A stretch of 64,000 nucleotides of DNA from Pseudocercospora fijiensis CIRAD86 (lineage: Eukaryota; Ascomycota; Dothideomycetes; Mycosphaerellales; Mycosphaerellaceae), in assembly GCF_000340215.1 (NCBI RefSeq), contig NW_006921541.1, forward strand, positions 3,594,954 to 3,658,953, read 5' to 3'. Every line of letters begins with the position of its first letter. Within the stretch, counting starts at the first letter, position 1. This document shows positions 9,077 to 22,870 of this stretch, one piece after another. The translations under genes were made by a program, and so were the position numbers. The notes under the pieces are model-generated. The model was not told the origin of the DNA. It did not search any database and saw only the letters and a program-made list of their open reading frames with translations.

Positions 9077-12000
9077 ACGTATCTATCTTATATAGGATAC
9101 GTATATAACTAACTATAAAACTAAGGTTATACTAGATCTAGGCAATTTAGTTAGCGCCCTTATTAGCTATCGCCTAGCTAAGTAATTAGACCTTTAACAA
9201 TTGCCTAGAACTAATATACTAACCCTTGCTTAGTTTAATAACGCTCGGCACTTAACCTATAGGGCTTACTATATTCCTATAGTCCTAAGAGACGACCTCA
9301 GTAACGAGCGCTTACTAGATTTTACTGCCTATATAGTAGACATAGACAACCTTCTATCCGATATTATTATTAGCAACCCTATTCTTAAGTACTATACTAT
9401 AGTTATAGACTTAGGCAGTTAATAGTAGCGATTTGGAATCGCTAGGAGAGAGGATATTAAACATATTAATATTAGCGAGTGCCCTAACGATATTAGGGTC
9501 CTGTTTATTAGCAACCTAATACCTGCCTTAGCTAATCCGATAGCTAACCTTCTCGGCGGAGATAACGATAAACCTATGCCCTCTAATAGCATAGACCCTA
9601 ATTAGCTCGCTCGTATACTATAGCCTATTCGAGAGACCTATATCGATATATTTAAACACTACCTAGCATCGACATTGCCTATATTTAAAGAGACGGACTA
9701 TAAGATCGATATTATATAGGGCAAGGAGGTTCCTTTTAGGCCCCTCTACAACCTTAGTAAACGAGAGCTTGCTATATTGCGTAAGTACCTAGATAAGAAC
9801 CTAGCTAATAGTCGAATTTAGTATAGTAATAGCCCTACTAGTATACCTATCCTATTCGTACTAAAGAAGGATAGTAGCCTACGTTTATATATTAATTATA
9901 GAGGGCTTAATGCTGTTACTATTAAGGACCGCTATCTACTTCTGCTTATTAATAAGACCCTCGATCGCCTTTCTAGCGCCTATTTCTATACTACGTTAGA
10001 TATTAAGGATGCGTACTATCGTATCTATATTCGCAAGGGCGATAAATAGAAGATAGCCTTCCGTACTCGTTATAGCTATTTTAAGTACTTAGTTATGCTA
10101 TTTAGGCTAGCTAACGCCTCTACAACATTCTAGTCCTATATTAATCGGGCCCTATTAGGCCTATTAGACTACCTCTATATAGTTTATCTAGACGATATCC
10201 TAGTTTATACCTATTTACCTAATATCGTAGAGCACTAGGCCGTAGTACGCAAGGTGCTCGACCGCCTACGGGCCTATAGACTATATTACAAGCCCTCTAA
10301 ATGCACCTTTACTACTAAGGAGGTGTTATTCCTCGGCTTCCTCGTATTAACTAATAGTGTTAAGGCTAATCCTAATCGGATCAAAACTATTACTAAATAG
10401 CCTATTCCTACGTTAATTAAGGAGCTATAGTCGTTCCTCGGCTTTGCTAACTTCTACCGCCGCTTTATCGAGGGCTATTCGAGGTATATAATGCTATTAA
10501 CTAAGCTTACTAAGACTAAGGCTAACCTAACTAGAGAGTTTAAATAGACTAATAGAGTACAAGCCGCTTTTAACGGTCTAAAGCAACGCTTTACTAAAGT
10601 CCCCTTATTATACTATTTTGTACTAAGTAAGTAGATCCGTATTAAGACTAACGCTTTACAGTTCGCTATATTAGCTATTATATTATAATAGGCTAATAAC
10701 ACCTATTAGTACCCGATTGCCTTCTTCTTACGAAAGATAATCGATATAGAGCGTCGCTACGAGACCTACGAGTAAGAGCTCTTAGCAATTGTTAAAGCCT
10801 TTAAGTACTAGCGTTACTATCTCGATAGTGCTTAGTATACTATCTAGGTCTATACGGACTATAACAACCTTCGTAGAATTACGAAGGTTACTAGGGTTAT
10901 AGGTTAATAGGCTAGATAGGCCGTCTACCTCGCTAGGTTTGATTTTAATATACTATATCGGCTAGGCGTAAGTAACCCTACTAATAGCCTATCGAGGCGG
11001 CCTAATTACGATAGCGAGACTTATTAATCTATTAATTCATTGTTTCTAACCCTATAGTATAAGATTGCTATAGCCCGTATTATTAATAAGCAAGCGTAGG
11101 ATAAGCGGACTTCCGGACCCCGCGGCGGTAATAAATACTATAGCGGAGTTGTCGTTCTTCTAGTATACGTTAGAAAGGACGTAGATCGCTCGAGCTATAA
11201 TAACTCGATTAAAGACATTGCTATCTATAGTAATAGCCTATATAGCGATAGCACTATAGAAGAGGTTATAGTAGTTCCGGCTACTAGTACTATTAGATAT
11301 ATATAATACGTACCTCGTTTAATAGCGAGGGTGCTATTAAATAACCTTACAAATAGGGATAGTTAATCGTTTATAGATAAGCTATTACGTACTTAGCAGA
11401 GGGACGCCTTTGCTATTAAACGCATTAATAGGCTTATAAGTAGACGAGCGACTCGATCTAGTAAGAGTAATAGTTAGTCGATCGACGACAAAGGTTACTT
11501 AAAGTTTAAGAGCAGATACTATATCCCCGCTAAACAATCGATTAGATAAGAGCTTTTAAAGCGATACTATAATAGTAAGCTTGCTAGTTACTATAGTATA
11601 GAGAGGTCGTACGAGCTACTATCGCGTATATACTACTAGCCGAATAGTAAACGGTATATAAAAGAATACGTATAGACCTACGTAGTATACTAGCGTATTA
11701 AAGCACTAAAGCACTTGCTATTTAGCGAGCTGTCTTTACTTCCTATTCCTAGGAAGCTATTCGTAGAGCTTATAATAGATTTTACTATAGGCCTTCCTTC
11801 TACTAAGCGTAGGAATAGTAAGGATATATATAATACTATCCTTGTTATAGTAGATCGATTTACTAAAGGCGCTCGATATATCCCGGCGCGGAAAGATTAA
11901 ACTACTATTAATATAGCAGAAGCGCTATAGAATAATATCTTTTATACCTATTAGGGAACCCCTAAGGGGATAGTATCTAATCGTAGAGAGACACTAATAT

Positions 12001-14337
12001 CGTACTATTAGAGCGAAATATGCCTATAGCTAAGACTAAAGTATCGGCTATTAATAGCCTTCTACCTATAGACTAACGGTTAAATAGAGAGATAGAATGC
12101 TACCCTATAGTAGTACCTACGCAGTTATATTAACGAGAACCCCGAAGACTAGGTTAACCTCTTATAGCCTATAGAATTCGTATATAATAACAGTATATAC
12201 TTATTAATAAAGGTCTTACTATATATAGCTATAATAGGCTAAAACGCTACCTTACTATAAGATCTATTTACCTCGCTCGAGGCCGAGCGTAAGGAAAGGG
12301 AAGCGCGTTAAGTACTAGAGACACTAGCGGCGATAGAACGTATCTAGAAGATGCGAGAAATCTATGCTAAGATAGCTAAGAAGCTAACAAAGGCTTAAGA
12401 GTATTAAAAGACCTACTACGATAAGCGCTATATACCGATAACCTTTAAATAAGGCGATATAGTTATACTTAGTACGAAGAACCTCTATATCCGTAAATAC
12501 CTATTACCTAATAGCAAAACAAGGCCTAAGCTCGTACTAAGATACATTAGCCTATTCCGTATTCGAGAGGCTAGGGGTATATAGGCCTACTAGTTATAGC
12601 TTCCTCCTTATTATACTATCTATAATACCTTCTACGTATCCCTTCTTAAACTATACTATTAGCGCGAAGGCGATAAAGCGCCTACTAAGTTAGAAGAAGT
12701 CTTAGCCGATAGTAAAGAGCTATAGTCTATAGGGCGTATACTAAAGTATCGGACTAGGTAAGGCAAGAAGGAGTACCTCCTAAGATAGTAAGGCTATTCG
12801 CCTAAATAGGACTCGTAGGAGGCTAAAGACTCTTTTAAGGATATAACTGAGTTATTAGACGAGTATTAGACTAGTATAAAGAACAAGAAGAAGGCTAAGG
12901 GCCTATAGTGTCGCTAGAACCGCTAGAGAGACCTAGGGCTAATACTACCCCTAGGGTACTATTAGCTAACTAATTAGAGGCAAGCAATTATTAGTAACGA
13001 AGGATAATAAGACTATACTACTATAGCGAACGCGCGCCGAGCGTTAATAAGCGCGCTATAACTATTAACTAATCGCCTACTCTTTTAAGGAATCTACCTC
13101 TTTACTAATACGCCCTATAGGTCCCCCTCCTATTCCTCTATTCTATCGAAGCCTCGAGGCCTAGGCGATCGGCGAGGGCGGCGCGCGTACGCGTAAATAG
13201 TAATAATAACGTTAACGACGGCGTCGCGCTTATACTAAAGGCCGGCGCGGCTATATTAGTAACAGTATTACGGAGTATATTGTTAGTCGAAGAAGGAAAT
13301 TAGAAGTAAGGTAAAGTTAGCGCTAAGACGGCTAGCGCCGCTATTATTAATATTACCTACTATTGTCGCTATACCGCAAGAACAACCTTACCTATACTAT
13401 AGCCTAAGGCTAAGACACTAGGTTAAAAAGGGTTAAGCCGTTCGAAGGACTTAGAGACTAAAAAGGTTAAGCGACTAATAGACTAACTAAGGGCAAAAAT
13501 ATAGAGCTAAGCTAGCTAGGGTCGATCTTGCGGATAATAGGTTTCTTCTCGATCTTTCCGACCTTTTAAGCGAAACGAACCTTAACTATTACACTTATAA
13601 TAGCCTTTACCTATAGAAACTAGACGAACTGCGTTTTTAAAAAAATAAGATTAATTAACAATTAAAGGCTACTAAACCTAACTAATTAGGGCTAGCGAAA
13701 CTACGAACAATAATAGCCTTCGTAATAATAAGAACAACCCTCGGAGCGGACATTTCTAGGTCTTTTAAGAGTAGACGCAAAGAACTCGGTACGATATTAC
13801 TTAGAACGGAGGCAGTGCTATAATACCTCGTACGTCTACCTATTATAGTAGGGAAGACGCGCTCGTATTATAATTAGTCGAAGGCCCTTAATTCTTATAG
13901 ATATATATTACTTTATAGTTTATTATATATAGAGATAGCGCAGTTAGAGTTAAACGTTATATTGTGTTAGAGGTAAGGTTTGATACGGTTATATAATTAG
14001 GTAGTTAAGTATTCAATTTAGCGCGGGCTAAGTAGCTTATTAGATTCGCTAAGTTAGTAGCGGAGGTCGAGGTTAGAATATAGAAACTTATTAGAAAGGC
14101 TACGAGGGCGCGGCCTTTAGAAGGGAAGCGTATTATAGTATATTAGGGCTAAAGAGGCTATACGTAATTAGTATATAATTAGGCCGAGTAAAGCTAGGGT
14201 CTTAGTGCCTTAGGTAGGGCTTAGCGCTTAGCAATAGGCTAACTTGCCCGCCTTCCTCCCTCTCCTCCTAGTTCCTTATCGAATACTACTCGTACCTACT
14301 ACTACCCTATCTACCTACTAATATAACCCTTCTTATA
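9077..14337 (+). mobile_element. Ty3/gypsy retrotransposon copy 1, 5'-truncated
   Basis: From about 9077 the sequence aligns base for base with the complete element at 57.0-62.25 kb. It retains the end of the protease region, RT (active site LDDIL at about 10190, catalytic Asp pair intact), RNase H, integrase (core near 11770-11900, DRFTKGARYIPARKD) and the 3' non-coding region. The 5' LTR and gag are missing. Numerous TAG/TAA show RIP. The left break coincides with the 146-bp LTR-like repeat, so an insertion or recombination there probably removed the 5' part. Confidence 0.85.
14141..14337 (+). repeat. 3' LTR of gypsy copy 1
   Basis: The 197 bp match the LTRs at 55124-55321 and 62054-62251. 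It begins TATTAGGGCT (TG to TA) and ends TCTTATA (CA to TA). The purine-rich AGAAGGGAAGCG just upstream fits a polypurine tract. Confidence 0.85.
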
Positions 14338-17000
14338 GCAGTAAAGAGATTATTATATATCGAGTATAGTATATTAGTCGCGAGGACTACTCGGACTACT
14401 ATAAATTAGATAACTTTAACCTTTTCTAATAGTATAGCGCGTTATTAACCGCCGTAAGTTAAGAGGTATACTATAGATATACGGTAAGCTTAGTATAGAA
14501 GATATAAAAGGCGGTATACGACCTAGTTAGGAACGCGCTCTTTAAGGCTACTAGTAGTAACTTTATAATAAAGTACGACGTACTAAACTCTAGGCCGCCG
14601 GTAGAGCTTTTTAAAAGATATATAGGGACGGTAGGCTCGGCGGCGCGTTACTAGTATAGTAGGCGTAAAAGGAAGACTTATACGAGTAGTATTAATAAGA
14701 TAAGTTAGAATTATTATTATTACGAAGGTTAAATTACGAGCGAGTAGACTGTCGCGTTCGCGTATTCGGACTCCGATCGACTAATAGAATAACGCGACAG
14801 TCTACTAACTTATTAATCGATAGGGGAATATATTAGACTTAATTGTCTATATATACTATACTAAAAGGCTAAAATTTCGAAGAACCTAAATAGTTTAAAG
14901 TTCTTTACTTAGGGCGGAAGCGCGGCTTAGCGCTATAGAGCTTTAGCTTCGAGCTAATTAGAAATTTAAGAACCTATAGTAATAGTAATACCTCGGTCTA
15001 GCTTCTAGCGCGCCTTAGTAAACCCGAACCCTAGGCTTTAGATTCCGCGGAATTCTATTTTTTTAATTTTCGTTTTTAATAGTAGTAGTAATAACTAGTA
15101 TATTGCTATAGAATATCTATTTTATAGGAATATAACTACCGTACGCTTAATTAACGGCGAGACTTCCTAGTAGTACCTACGGCGTTATATTTGCGTCTAA
15201 AACTAGCGTAAAACGGTAAAACTACTTAAATCCTATACTATAATTGCCTTTATAGACGCGATATATAAAACTAACTTCCTTAGCTACTTCTTTTATACTA
15301 TTATAGTAAAGAATAGATATAGTATATCTCGTATAGTATAATATATACTTTCGCCTACTAATAATAGCAATATTATTATAGAGCTTTTAAGTATAGTAAG
15401 CAAGTATATAGGCGGTAAATAGCTCCCTAAATTCCTCTTTATAAACGACTCGGTAGTAGAGCGACGCGCTATTCGAATAGTATTTCTATCGATAATATAC
15501 CTTCTTTGCTACGTATTCGTATAGCGTACTATTAAGAGATATTTTAGCGCTAAAATCTACTAAGATTCTAAGAAACACGTTAATATACCCGCGCCGCTAT
15601 TATTTATCGCCGCTTACCTATAAATATATAAGAGTCGCTATAGGCTACTACCGATTGCCTTATAAAGAACGCCGATTACGAGTCTAATAAGACCTACTTA
15701 GAGCGTAACTTTAGTAGTAATACTTAGCTATAGGCTAGTTATAATCGCGTCTATAACGTACCTACTATCGTTAGCTAATATAAAGATATAAATATAAACT
15801 AGAGCTTCTACGTATATCTTAAAATAGATCGTAATAAGTCGCTAGTAGCGGCGGACTTTATACTTAACTAGGTAGCAATATAGAGTATATAAAGAGGTTA
15901 GCTTAGGGACCTTCGGTCGGAGATTACTTTATAATAGTAGGCTTTAGGTATATATCTACTTACGCGTAGTAATAACGAAGAGCTCTATACCTAGCTTCTA
16001 TACCTACTATAGTCTATTTAGCGTAAGATTAGTACTTAGATTAATCTTATAAACGATAAACTAGTATACTATAATTTACAGCTATTATAGATAGCGAGTA
16101 AGGAAGGCGCGTCTATTTATAACTATAAATTCTTCCGCTAGTATTATATAACTTACGCTAATCTCTATATAAGGCGGAAGCCGAGGAGACTTAGCGCTAA
16201 GTACGTAGCTAGCCTATAGCCTATAGGTACGCCCGAGATCTACGCTTAGTAAGTATAGATACTTTCGATCTTTTATCGCTATATAATACTAGTAAACGGG
16301 CGCGCTAGTATAGTAGTTTAATACTTTAGTACTACTATATTATACTTAGACGCGTTATTATTAAGGATTAATACTAGTAGTCGTAGGTAAATATATTTAC
16401 TAAACGCGCCTTCGAGGTCTATAAAAAAGATATTACTAGATTAGTAGAAGCGTAAGGTAAGGACGTCGCAATCGGCGCGTCTAGTATATCTATCTACTAA
16501 CTTAATATATATAACATCCCTTATAACGCCTCTAAACTAATCTTTTAACTCGAGCGCTTATATAATAGGGAAGGTCTTAATAAGACTAACGAGAAGCGCG
16601 AGGCTATTATCTTAAAGATACTAGAAGTAATCGCGACGCGCTATAGTACAGAAATTACGGTTTCTATAGTTACGTATACTATAGAGCGGATACTAAGATC
16701 TTACCGACTCCGAAAGCATAGGCACGACCTACTCTAGCGCACGGCCGCTAGCATAGTGTTATATTTAGGCCCTTAGGAAGCGCCAATCTACCGAGTATAG
16801 GTAGCGCAACTGCTCTATTAAATTGCTATAGAACTATACAGAAAGTTAGAAACTAGCGCGAAGACGCGTTTTGTTATCTATCGCTTTTCTCTTGTTATTC
16901 GGTTAAGAACTGCTAATGTATCGCTTATAGCCGCTGCTACGTTTCTCGATGAGTAATCTCCTTAATTGTAATCGGCCGCGAGGTTCAAATATTATTGCCG
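14338..17000 (+). pseudogene. Mutator-like (MULE) transposase pseudogene A
   Basis: On the plus strand, about 15255-15560 reads as the MULE transposase domain: FIDAIYKTNFLSYFFYT (first catalytic Asp in the D-x-TYKTN context), followed by LSPTNNSNII, then FLFINDSVVERRAIRIVF and YLLCYVFV. The same landmarks occur in order in the minus-strand MULE at 17.4-20.9 kb, but the two differ at many positions, so they are different families and not recent duplicates. Coding can be followed weakly on either side. Stops are of RIP type. The element ends were not found; the start is set at the adjoining LTR. Confidence 0.6.
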
Positions 17001-17387
17001 ACTCTTAGGAGTTGTATGTCTAGGTTCTTAGGCCCGAAAAAGGCAACTAGCCTCTAGCGTAAGGCATATCGGTTAGCTTGCGAACTTATGCTTTACGGCT
17101 TTATAGTAGACTACCGTATTCGATAAGCCGCTTGTGTTTCGGATACGTCTATAGTAGCTACTACGGCTTCTATCGGATCGGAGGTCGGCGCATACTAAGA
17201 ATCCGTTTCTACTACTAACCCCTAGCAAAACCGTAATCTACGTAATGTTGTCGCGTCGCGTAGGGTAGGGGTAGTATTAGACCTTACTGTCGCCAAAAAT
17301 AAAGCTAAAGAGATAGCGTAGAAATAGCGGTATAGACTAAAGTTAGGTATTGTTAGTTCATATTGCAGTAGATAGATATATAGACTT

Positions 17388-20300
17388 ATTTACGCTTCTT
17401 GCTAGACCTTACCGTCGCCGGCGCCTTCCGCTTGCCTAAGGTAGAGGCAGAGGCAAAGTCGTAAGAGGTAGTTATATTAAAGGAGATAGATTGTAAAGGC
17501 CGTAGAGGTAGACCTATTGCCGCGCCTACCTACGTAGAGAGCGGAGGCTCGTACGGATTACGCTATAGAGCGACCTACGCCTCCGGCATCGCCGGTTATA
17601 TAGCAGCTAGTATAGCAGACTCGATCTCTAAGGCCGCTAGCGCTCTTAAGGTAGTCGCTAAGGTATCTGTTACCTCCGCCGTCGCCTCTTCTATACCTAC
17701 CTCGCGAACCTTACTATATAACCCTTCCTCTTTAACTATCGCCTTACTCTTACCTTTGCGGGACTTCTTAGTCGATAGACTAGCGATTTGGCTAAGATTA
17801 ACGCAGTATTAACTTAATAGTACCCCGGTAGGCAGCGGCTATTACGATAGTTACGGAGGAGGCGTATTTAGTAGCAATTCGAGGCCGAAGTAATCTTCTA
17901 TAGCGAGGCGCGCGGCTTTAGCGCGTTAAGGTCTACTTATATCGTTAAGTCGCTTAATAAAGCGCTTCTAGTCTCGTTGTCGGTCTTTAAATAGTACCTA
18001 GTTGTCGGCGTAGCGCTGTTTAATAGCATATATCTAGCGGCGGATGTCGTCGCTATACTCGCGTACGCGCTCGCAGTATAAGAAGTTAGGTGCGCTCGGC
18101 GCACTAATATCGTCGTAGAGCTCTTTAATAGCGTAGGAAGTCGTTGCTCGGTTATAGATTAAGAAGCCGCCGCCGTTATCGTATTTAGCGTCTTTAAACA
18201 TAAATAGCTAGTGCTAAAAGTCGTAGTCTTAGATTACATTCTAACCGAGTTAGAAATAGTAGTACTATAGGTTAGCGCAGGCGACTTAGTATTGTAGATA
18301 GAATCTATACTCGCACGTTGTCTCGTTACTAAGTAAGCGCGCTGCGACAAAGTTAGGTTAAGTGCCCTTCTAGTATTGCTTACTAATTAGCTATTATAAC
18401 CGCTATAGAAACTCTAGCAACTAACGCTTTAATAGCTCGTTGTCGCTAGTAGCGAGAGGGTGAAGTTTGCTGTCCTTACTCTTAGTATAATTAAGTAAGC
18501 GTTAGTCGTATTTGCAGTCCTTTACCTCTACGTACATTGCCGTACTATAGAGGGTGTATTCGCTAGCCATTTGCGCCTTGTTCTTGTACTTGTATTTGTT
18601 GTAATAACCTTCGAGGGCATTAGTATCCTTTACCTGCATAAGAATAGCAGAGTCTATACGATAATAGAGCGCCTAGTAGCGAATGTTATCCTTTAGCTCC
18701 TTCGTAATATATTCTAACCTCTCGTTAAACTTATAGTCCTTTAGAAGGCTTAGAATAGCGCTTTGTAGGCTATCTATACAACTAGCGACGGAGCGCCTGA
18801 ATTTGACGGTAGAATAGAGGTAATAGCGTACCTTCTTAGCTGATTTACCGCTAAAGTAGCGCTTAATAGATCGTAGGAGGTAAACGTAGCAGAGGAGATA
18901 GTCGGTTTGATACGGAGGTTCGAAGTTATCGTCGTCGGACTCGGAGTCCTCGATTTTAGTAGCTTCTATAGCTGTTTCCGCGGTGTTCTCGTCCGCCGGC
19001 AATGCTAGAGGCTATATTAATCGAATAGCGCGTCTCTCGGCTGCTAAGTCGTTAGTAAGGAAGAATCGTAGTCTATAACTACGGCGGCCGCTAGACTATC
19101 GGATAATCTGTTTAAGGCACGCTAATACGATATCGCTATTATTAGTAACACTTAGAAAGTGCGCAACAGGTCGCTAGAGGCCGTTCTCGTCGCGTACTAT
19201 TATAGTATACAAGAACTAGCTAAGGTAGTTAGTTTTATAAGTCGCGTCTATTAGTAAGAGCTATCTACGCTATACGAGTAGCGCGAGTCGGTCTTTATAG
19301 ACCCAAACTATCGCATATATTCGCTTCTTGTCGACGGCGCGTATTACTAATACGTTAGCGGCGTAGAAGTTGTCTAGAAAAGAAGAATTAGCTGTTTTGT
19401 TTTAGTTTCTAAAATATAAACAAGTCGGAGGTTCGGTGTTCCTCGCTAAGCCGCGCTAGAAGCCCGGCCCGCCTCGGATTATTAGAATTGATTAGCTAAT
19501 TCAATAATTATGCGGGGTAAGCGGCTTTATCCGAGAATTCTAGGAACTCCGAGCTTTAGTTTTTTTGCTAACCGAATAGCGGAGACCTAAAGAATTCAGT
19601 CGCCTAGATAGCTCTCGAATTCGAGACGAATTCGAGAAAGAATCCGTAGATCTAATTAGCTACTCGGAATACGGCGAGCGTAACCGAGCGGCCCGTAATA
19701 CTAATTCTAACCTTATCTTATCTACTTTATCCTATCGACTTACTTTCTCTTAGCTATAACAACAGCTCTTCTTGCTAGTCCTGCTATATACTAACCTGTC
19801 TACTAAGCCTCGTATCTTAATATACCTCGCGGAAAGCCTTGCTAGCGTTATTGTAACATTTCCTAGTTAAATACGCGCCGCTAGCGGCGAGGAAGACTTC
19901 GCGGGCTCTAGGGTCGTATCGTGCGGTAATAGTATTATATACTACGCTTAGTTTGTATCCTTTATATACCTATAGTCTAACCGCCTTTATTAAAGCGTCG
20001 TATCGCTTCTATAGGTCAAATCGCCGCATAGTATAGTAATTAGTGTACTAAGCGGCGTTATTGCGGCGCACCTTAATACTAATAACTTCTAGGTCCCCTC
20101 GCTCTCTAACTTACTCGATAAACACTACCTTTATCGTTACCTAACAACTACGCGCCTTCGCAATCTTCTTCGGTACCGGCTTCTTGCTATATCCCTTCGT
20201 CGTACGCTGCTTTCCGCTACTATTCCGATACGTCTAAAACTCTACTAATAACTCCGTCGATAGCTCGCGCCGACTATCCTTACGATACTAAAAGTTAGAC

Positions 20301-20890
20301 TAATACGGCATTAATTAGCGCTACGCGTCGATCGTAAATATTAGCTCGGTAGGCAATTCAATTATCGCTTAGCGCTAGCGTAGGAGGTCGTTAGGCGCGT
20401 CGAGTATAGCGTAGATACCTTGAATAACTTCGACACGCCTTCTACGCGTAGATCTACGCCTACGAGGCGCCTCGCCGCCATTCTCCTTATCCGCGGACTG
20501 CTCTTCGTCTAATAACTCGTCCACTTCGACGCGCGCTATCGCCTACGGCGGAAGACGCGTAAATTCCGCCGGCGGTGGTAGTGGTAGTAGTAGTGGTAGT
20601 AGTGGTGGCGGCGGTGTAGTATGCGTAGCATTAAACTCCTAAAGAGCGGCAAGGGCATCAATGCTTATAAGGTCAGCTATTTTAATAGAAAGCAAGAGCA
20701 GCGGATCCTAAATCGATAGCGGCGACAGCAAGGTCGATAAAAACAGGCGACAGCGAGGTAGATAAACAAGGAAAACAACCAAGAACGCGTTCATAACTAA
20801 GGCGGACGGAGCGACAGCAAATCTACACCGAGTCCGGTCCTTGGCTGCACTTCCGGATTTGGACTGATTCGCAGTGGCTACTATAGACAC
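17388..20890 (-). pseudogene. Mutator-like (MULE) transposase pseudogene B
   Basis: The minus strand encodes a long MULE protein. At about 19260-19050 it reads LLIDATYKTNYLS*F, VRDENGL, PVAHFLSVTNNSDIVLACLK and FFLTNDLAAERRAIRL, the D...D...E core context of MULE transposases. An open stretch at 19002-18673 (DYLLCYVYLLRSIKRYFSGK) follows, and the protein ends near 17388 in a basic tail (GKRKAPATVRSSKKRK). The N-terminus has a Pro/Leu run (20630-20570) coded by imperfect GGT/AGT triplets. The same frame runs on, through one TAG, into an unmutated ORF that starts at 20890, so the true start may be there. Many RIP-type stops inactivate it. Related fungal elements include Hop of Fusarium. Confidence 0.7.
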
Positions 20891-20899
20891 GAGCTGTGT

Positions 20900-22640
20900 T
20901 TCATCAGCTACAGGCCTTGTGATGGCAAGACTTGTCCCCGTATAAGATAGAATATGGCAATCCAGCCCCGCGTGGGAACTCCGTCAATCGTCGAGCTGCC
21001 CCCATATCATGGTCGAAGTTGCGGACGCATCGGCATCAATCGATCCCTTACCCGCATTGCTCCCAGCCCACGATGTCGAGACATCGCATGGAGAATGGCT
21101 GATGTGATGCAACACGCCATGCCCTGGATGTCACAAGAGCCGTATTGAGATTGCTGTCCTAGTTGTGCTCCCGTCTTCGATGGCCATCTAGGGCAATACA
21201 ACCAGTACGGGCAGGCCTAATCAGAAAGATCTGTCGAGGAGATTCCAAATAGCTAAGACGGCGCGAGCATGACCATCTATTCTCAAGGCACCGAGGAGAA
21301 CACGTGCGGGTCGAGCTCCCAGCATGTATTCGACACAATCCGCTTGGCAGTTTGCGGCAAGTATGAGCAGTGCATATGGGCCCGAGGAGAGTCGCGCGGC
21401 TCGTTAAAAATGACGGCCTCAGGTTGGTCGAGCGAATGCCGGCTATGGGACAAAGTAGGACCAGGTCAATGACAAGCCTGCAGATGTGGCGCATGCCTCC
21501 TGTCCAGACGAAAGCTCCTGAAGACAGCATCGTGCCTCGCAGAACGTAGGCGAATGGCAGCGTGGTCAACAGGTCTGACACATCTCCCTCAACCGAATGA
21601 CGCGCGAAGCGAAAGGGTCCTGAAGACAGCATCGTGCCGCCGTCCAATGCCGATAAAGAGGGGATGATACCGCTCTTGCAACCCGGAGAAAGCACCTATA
21701 ATTCCGGCTGGGTGACAAAGATTTCAAGATGCATTTGGAAGACTCTGAAGCAGCGAAGGGACGAGGCTCGTAGAAGTGAGTGGTATCATCCCGAGCATTC
21801 TTGTCACCGACACCCTCCACGACATGATCTTATCCGCTGCATTGTATGCCTATTCATACTTCGCTCTTTCAAGCAGAGCACCTAAACCCGGACCTTACTG
21901 CTACTCGTACTCGTGCGTGAAGCCATATTGGCGCAGGAGACATGCTGATGTCAACATGGGGCTAACAGTACTGAATCGAGCAACGTGGGTGTACTGCTTT
22001 CGTTCGACTTGTTCCAAGATGTGTGATGGGATGGAAAAGAAGATTCAGGTTGCGTAAATCTGATTGATGCGTGCCGGTCGCTCACATACTGGGGATGCGT
22101 AGACGTCAGAGAGTGATCGTAGTTTCATGTTCCGTCGAATAATAATGGTGGACGGAGATGAAGTTTGCGCTCTCGCTTCGCCAAGCAATCGTGACCTCAC
22201 CTCCCAAGCTCCTAAGCTCCGCCCCTTCGAAAAAAAACGATCATCACACCAACAGGACCAAGAATCATATCAACGCACTCGAACAGTATAGATAATTTGC
22301 TTCCTCAATCACCTCTTTCATACTCTCTATAATTCTCACCACATCTTACCACCCCTTCGAAACCTACCTACCACCAAGCATCAGTCTACGATTTTGACCA
22401 CCTTGCAGCATTAGACAACAACTCGACGTTAGATCTAAGGCCGGAGCAAGAGCAAAAAACAATCGCCCGCAGCTCAACGCGAGCCGCGAAGATAAACATC
22501 GTGCCGCTCAAGATCCCGTTGTTCTTGAGCCCACGACGGAGAACTTCGCCGGTTTCCGCCGTCAAGCATCATGAAGAGCCATGATGACTTATAGACCGCT
22601 ACGCCATCGAGCCACGACTGATTGTCGAGAAGAGGGGATT
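20900..22640. other. Unmutated single-copy sequence, no gene assigned
   Basis: Dinucleotide use is normal here. Several short open frames exist on both strands, none with recognisable domains, and no exon structure is convincing. A 20-bp direct repeat (CCTGAAGACAGCATCGTGCC) occurs at 21517 and 21619. A 28-bp imperfect tandem (GGCGACAGC-AGGT-GATAAA) lies just to the left at about 20720-20770. The interval may hold decayed gene sequence. Confidence 0.4.
22240..22450 (+). promoter_or_regulatory. Pyrimidine-rich leader-like tract without a following gene
   Basis: A CT-rich stretch with CAATCACCTCTTTCATACT, CCACCAAGCATC and similar segments looks like a fungal promoter/5' leader pointing right. 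Downstream there is only a very short ATG frame near 22570 before the P450 3' end. It may be the leader of a lost gene, or chance composition. Confidence 0.3.
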
Positions 22641-22870
22641 TGGGAAAGATATTTATGGTCTGTCTGCTTCAGCCAGCAAGAGCATGTGTGCGCCCGAGTC
22701 AAACTTGACTTGAGTCGATGCTTCTGGAGAGCTTTGATGACATGGACACTGTAGAAAATATGTATATCTAGATCTGAAGAACTGCTCTAAAAATTTCGAA
22801 GCGAAAAATTCCGATGTACAGTAAAAGCTTCCTGGGTATCTAACAAGACTCATAGCCGCAAATTCTCCAT

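Noticed and set aside
20954..22057. Overlapping ORFs of 64-178 codons on both strands
   Set aside because: They overlap each other in several frames, have no recognisable domains, signal peptides or intron signals, and are expected by chance in GC-moderate DNA.
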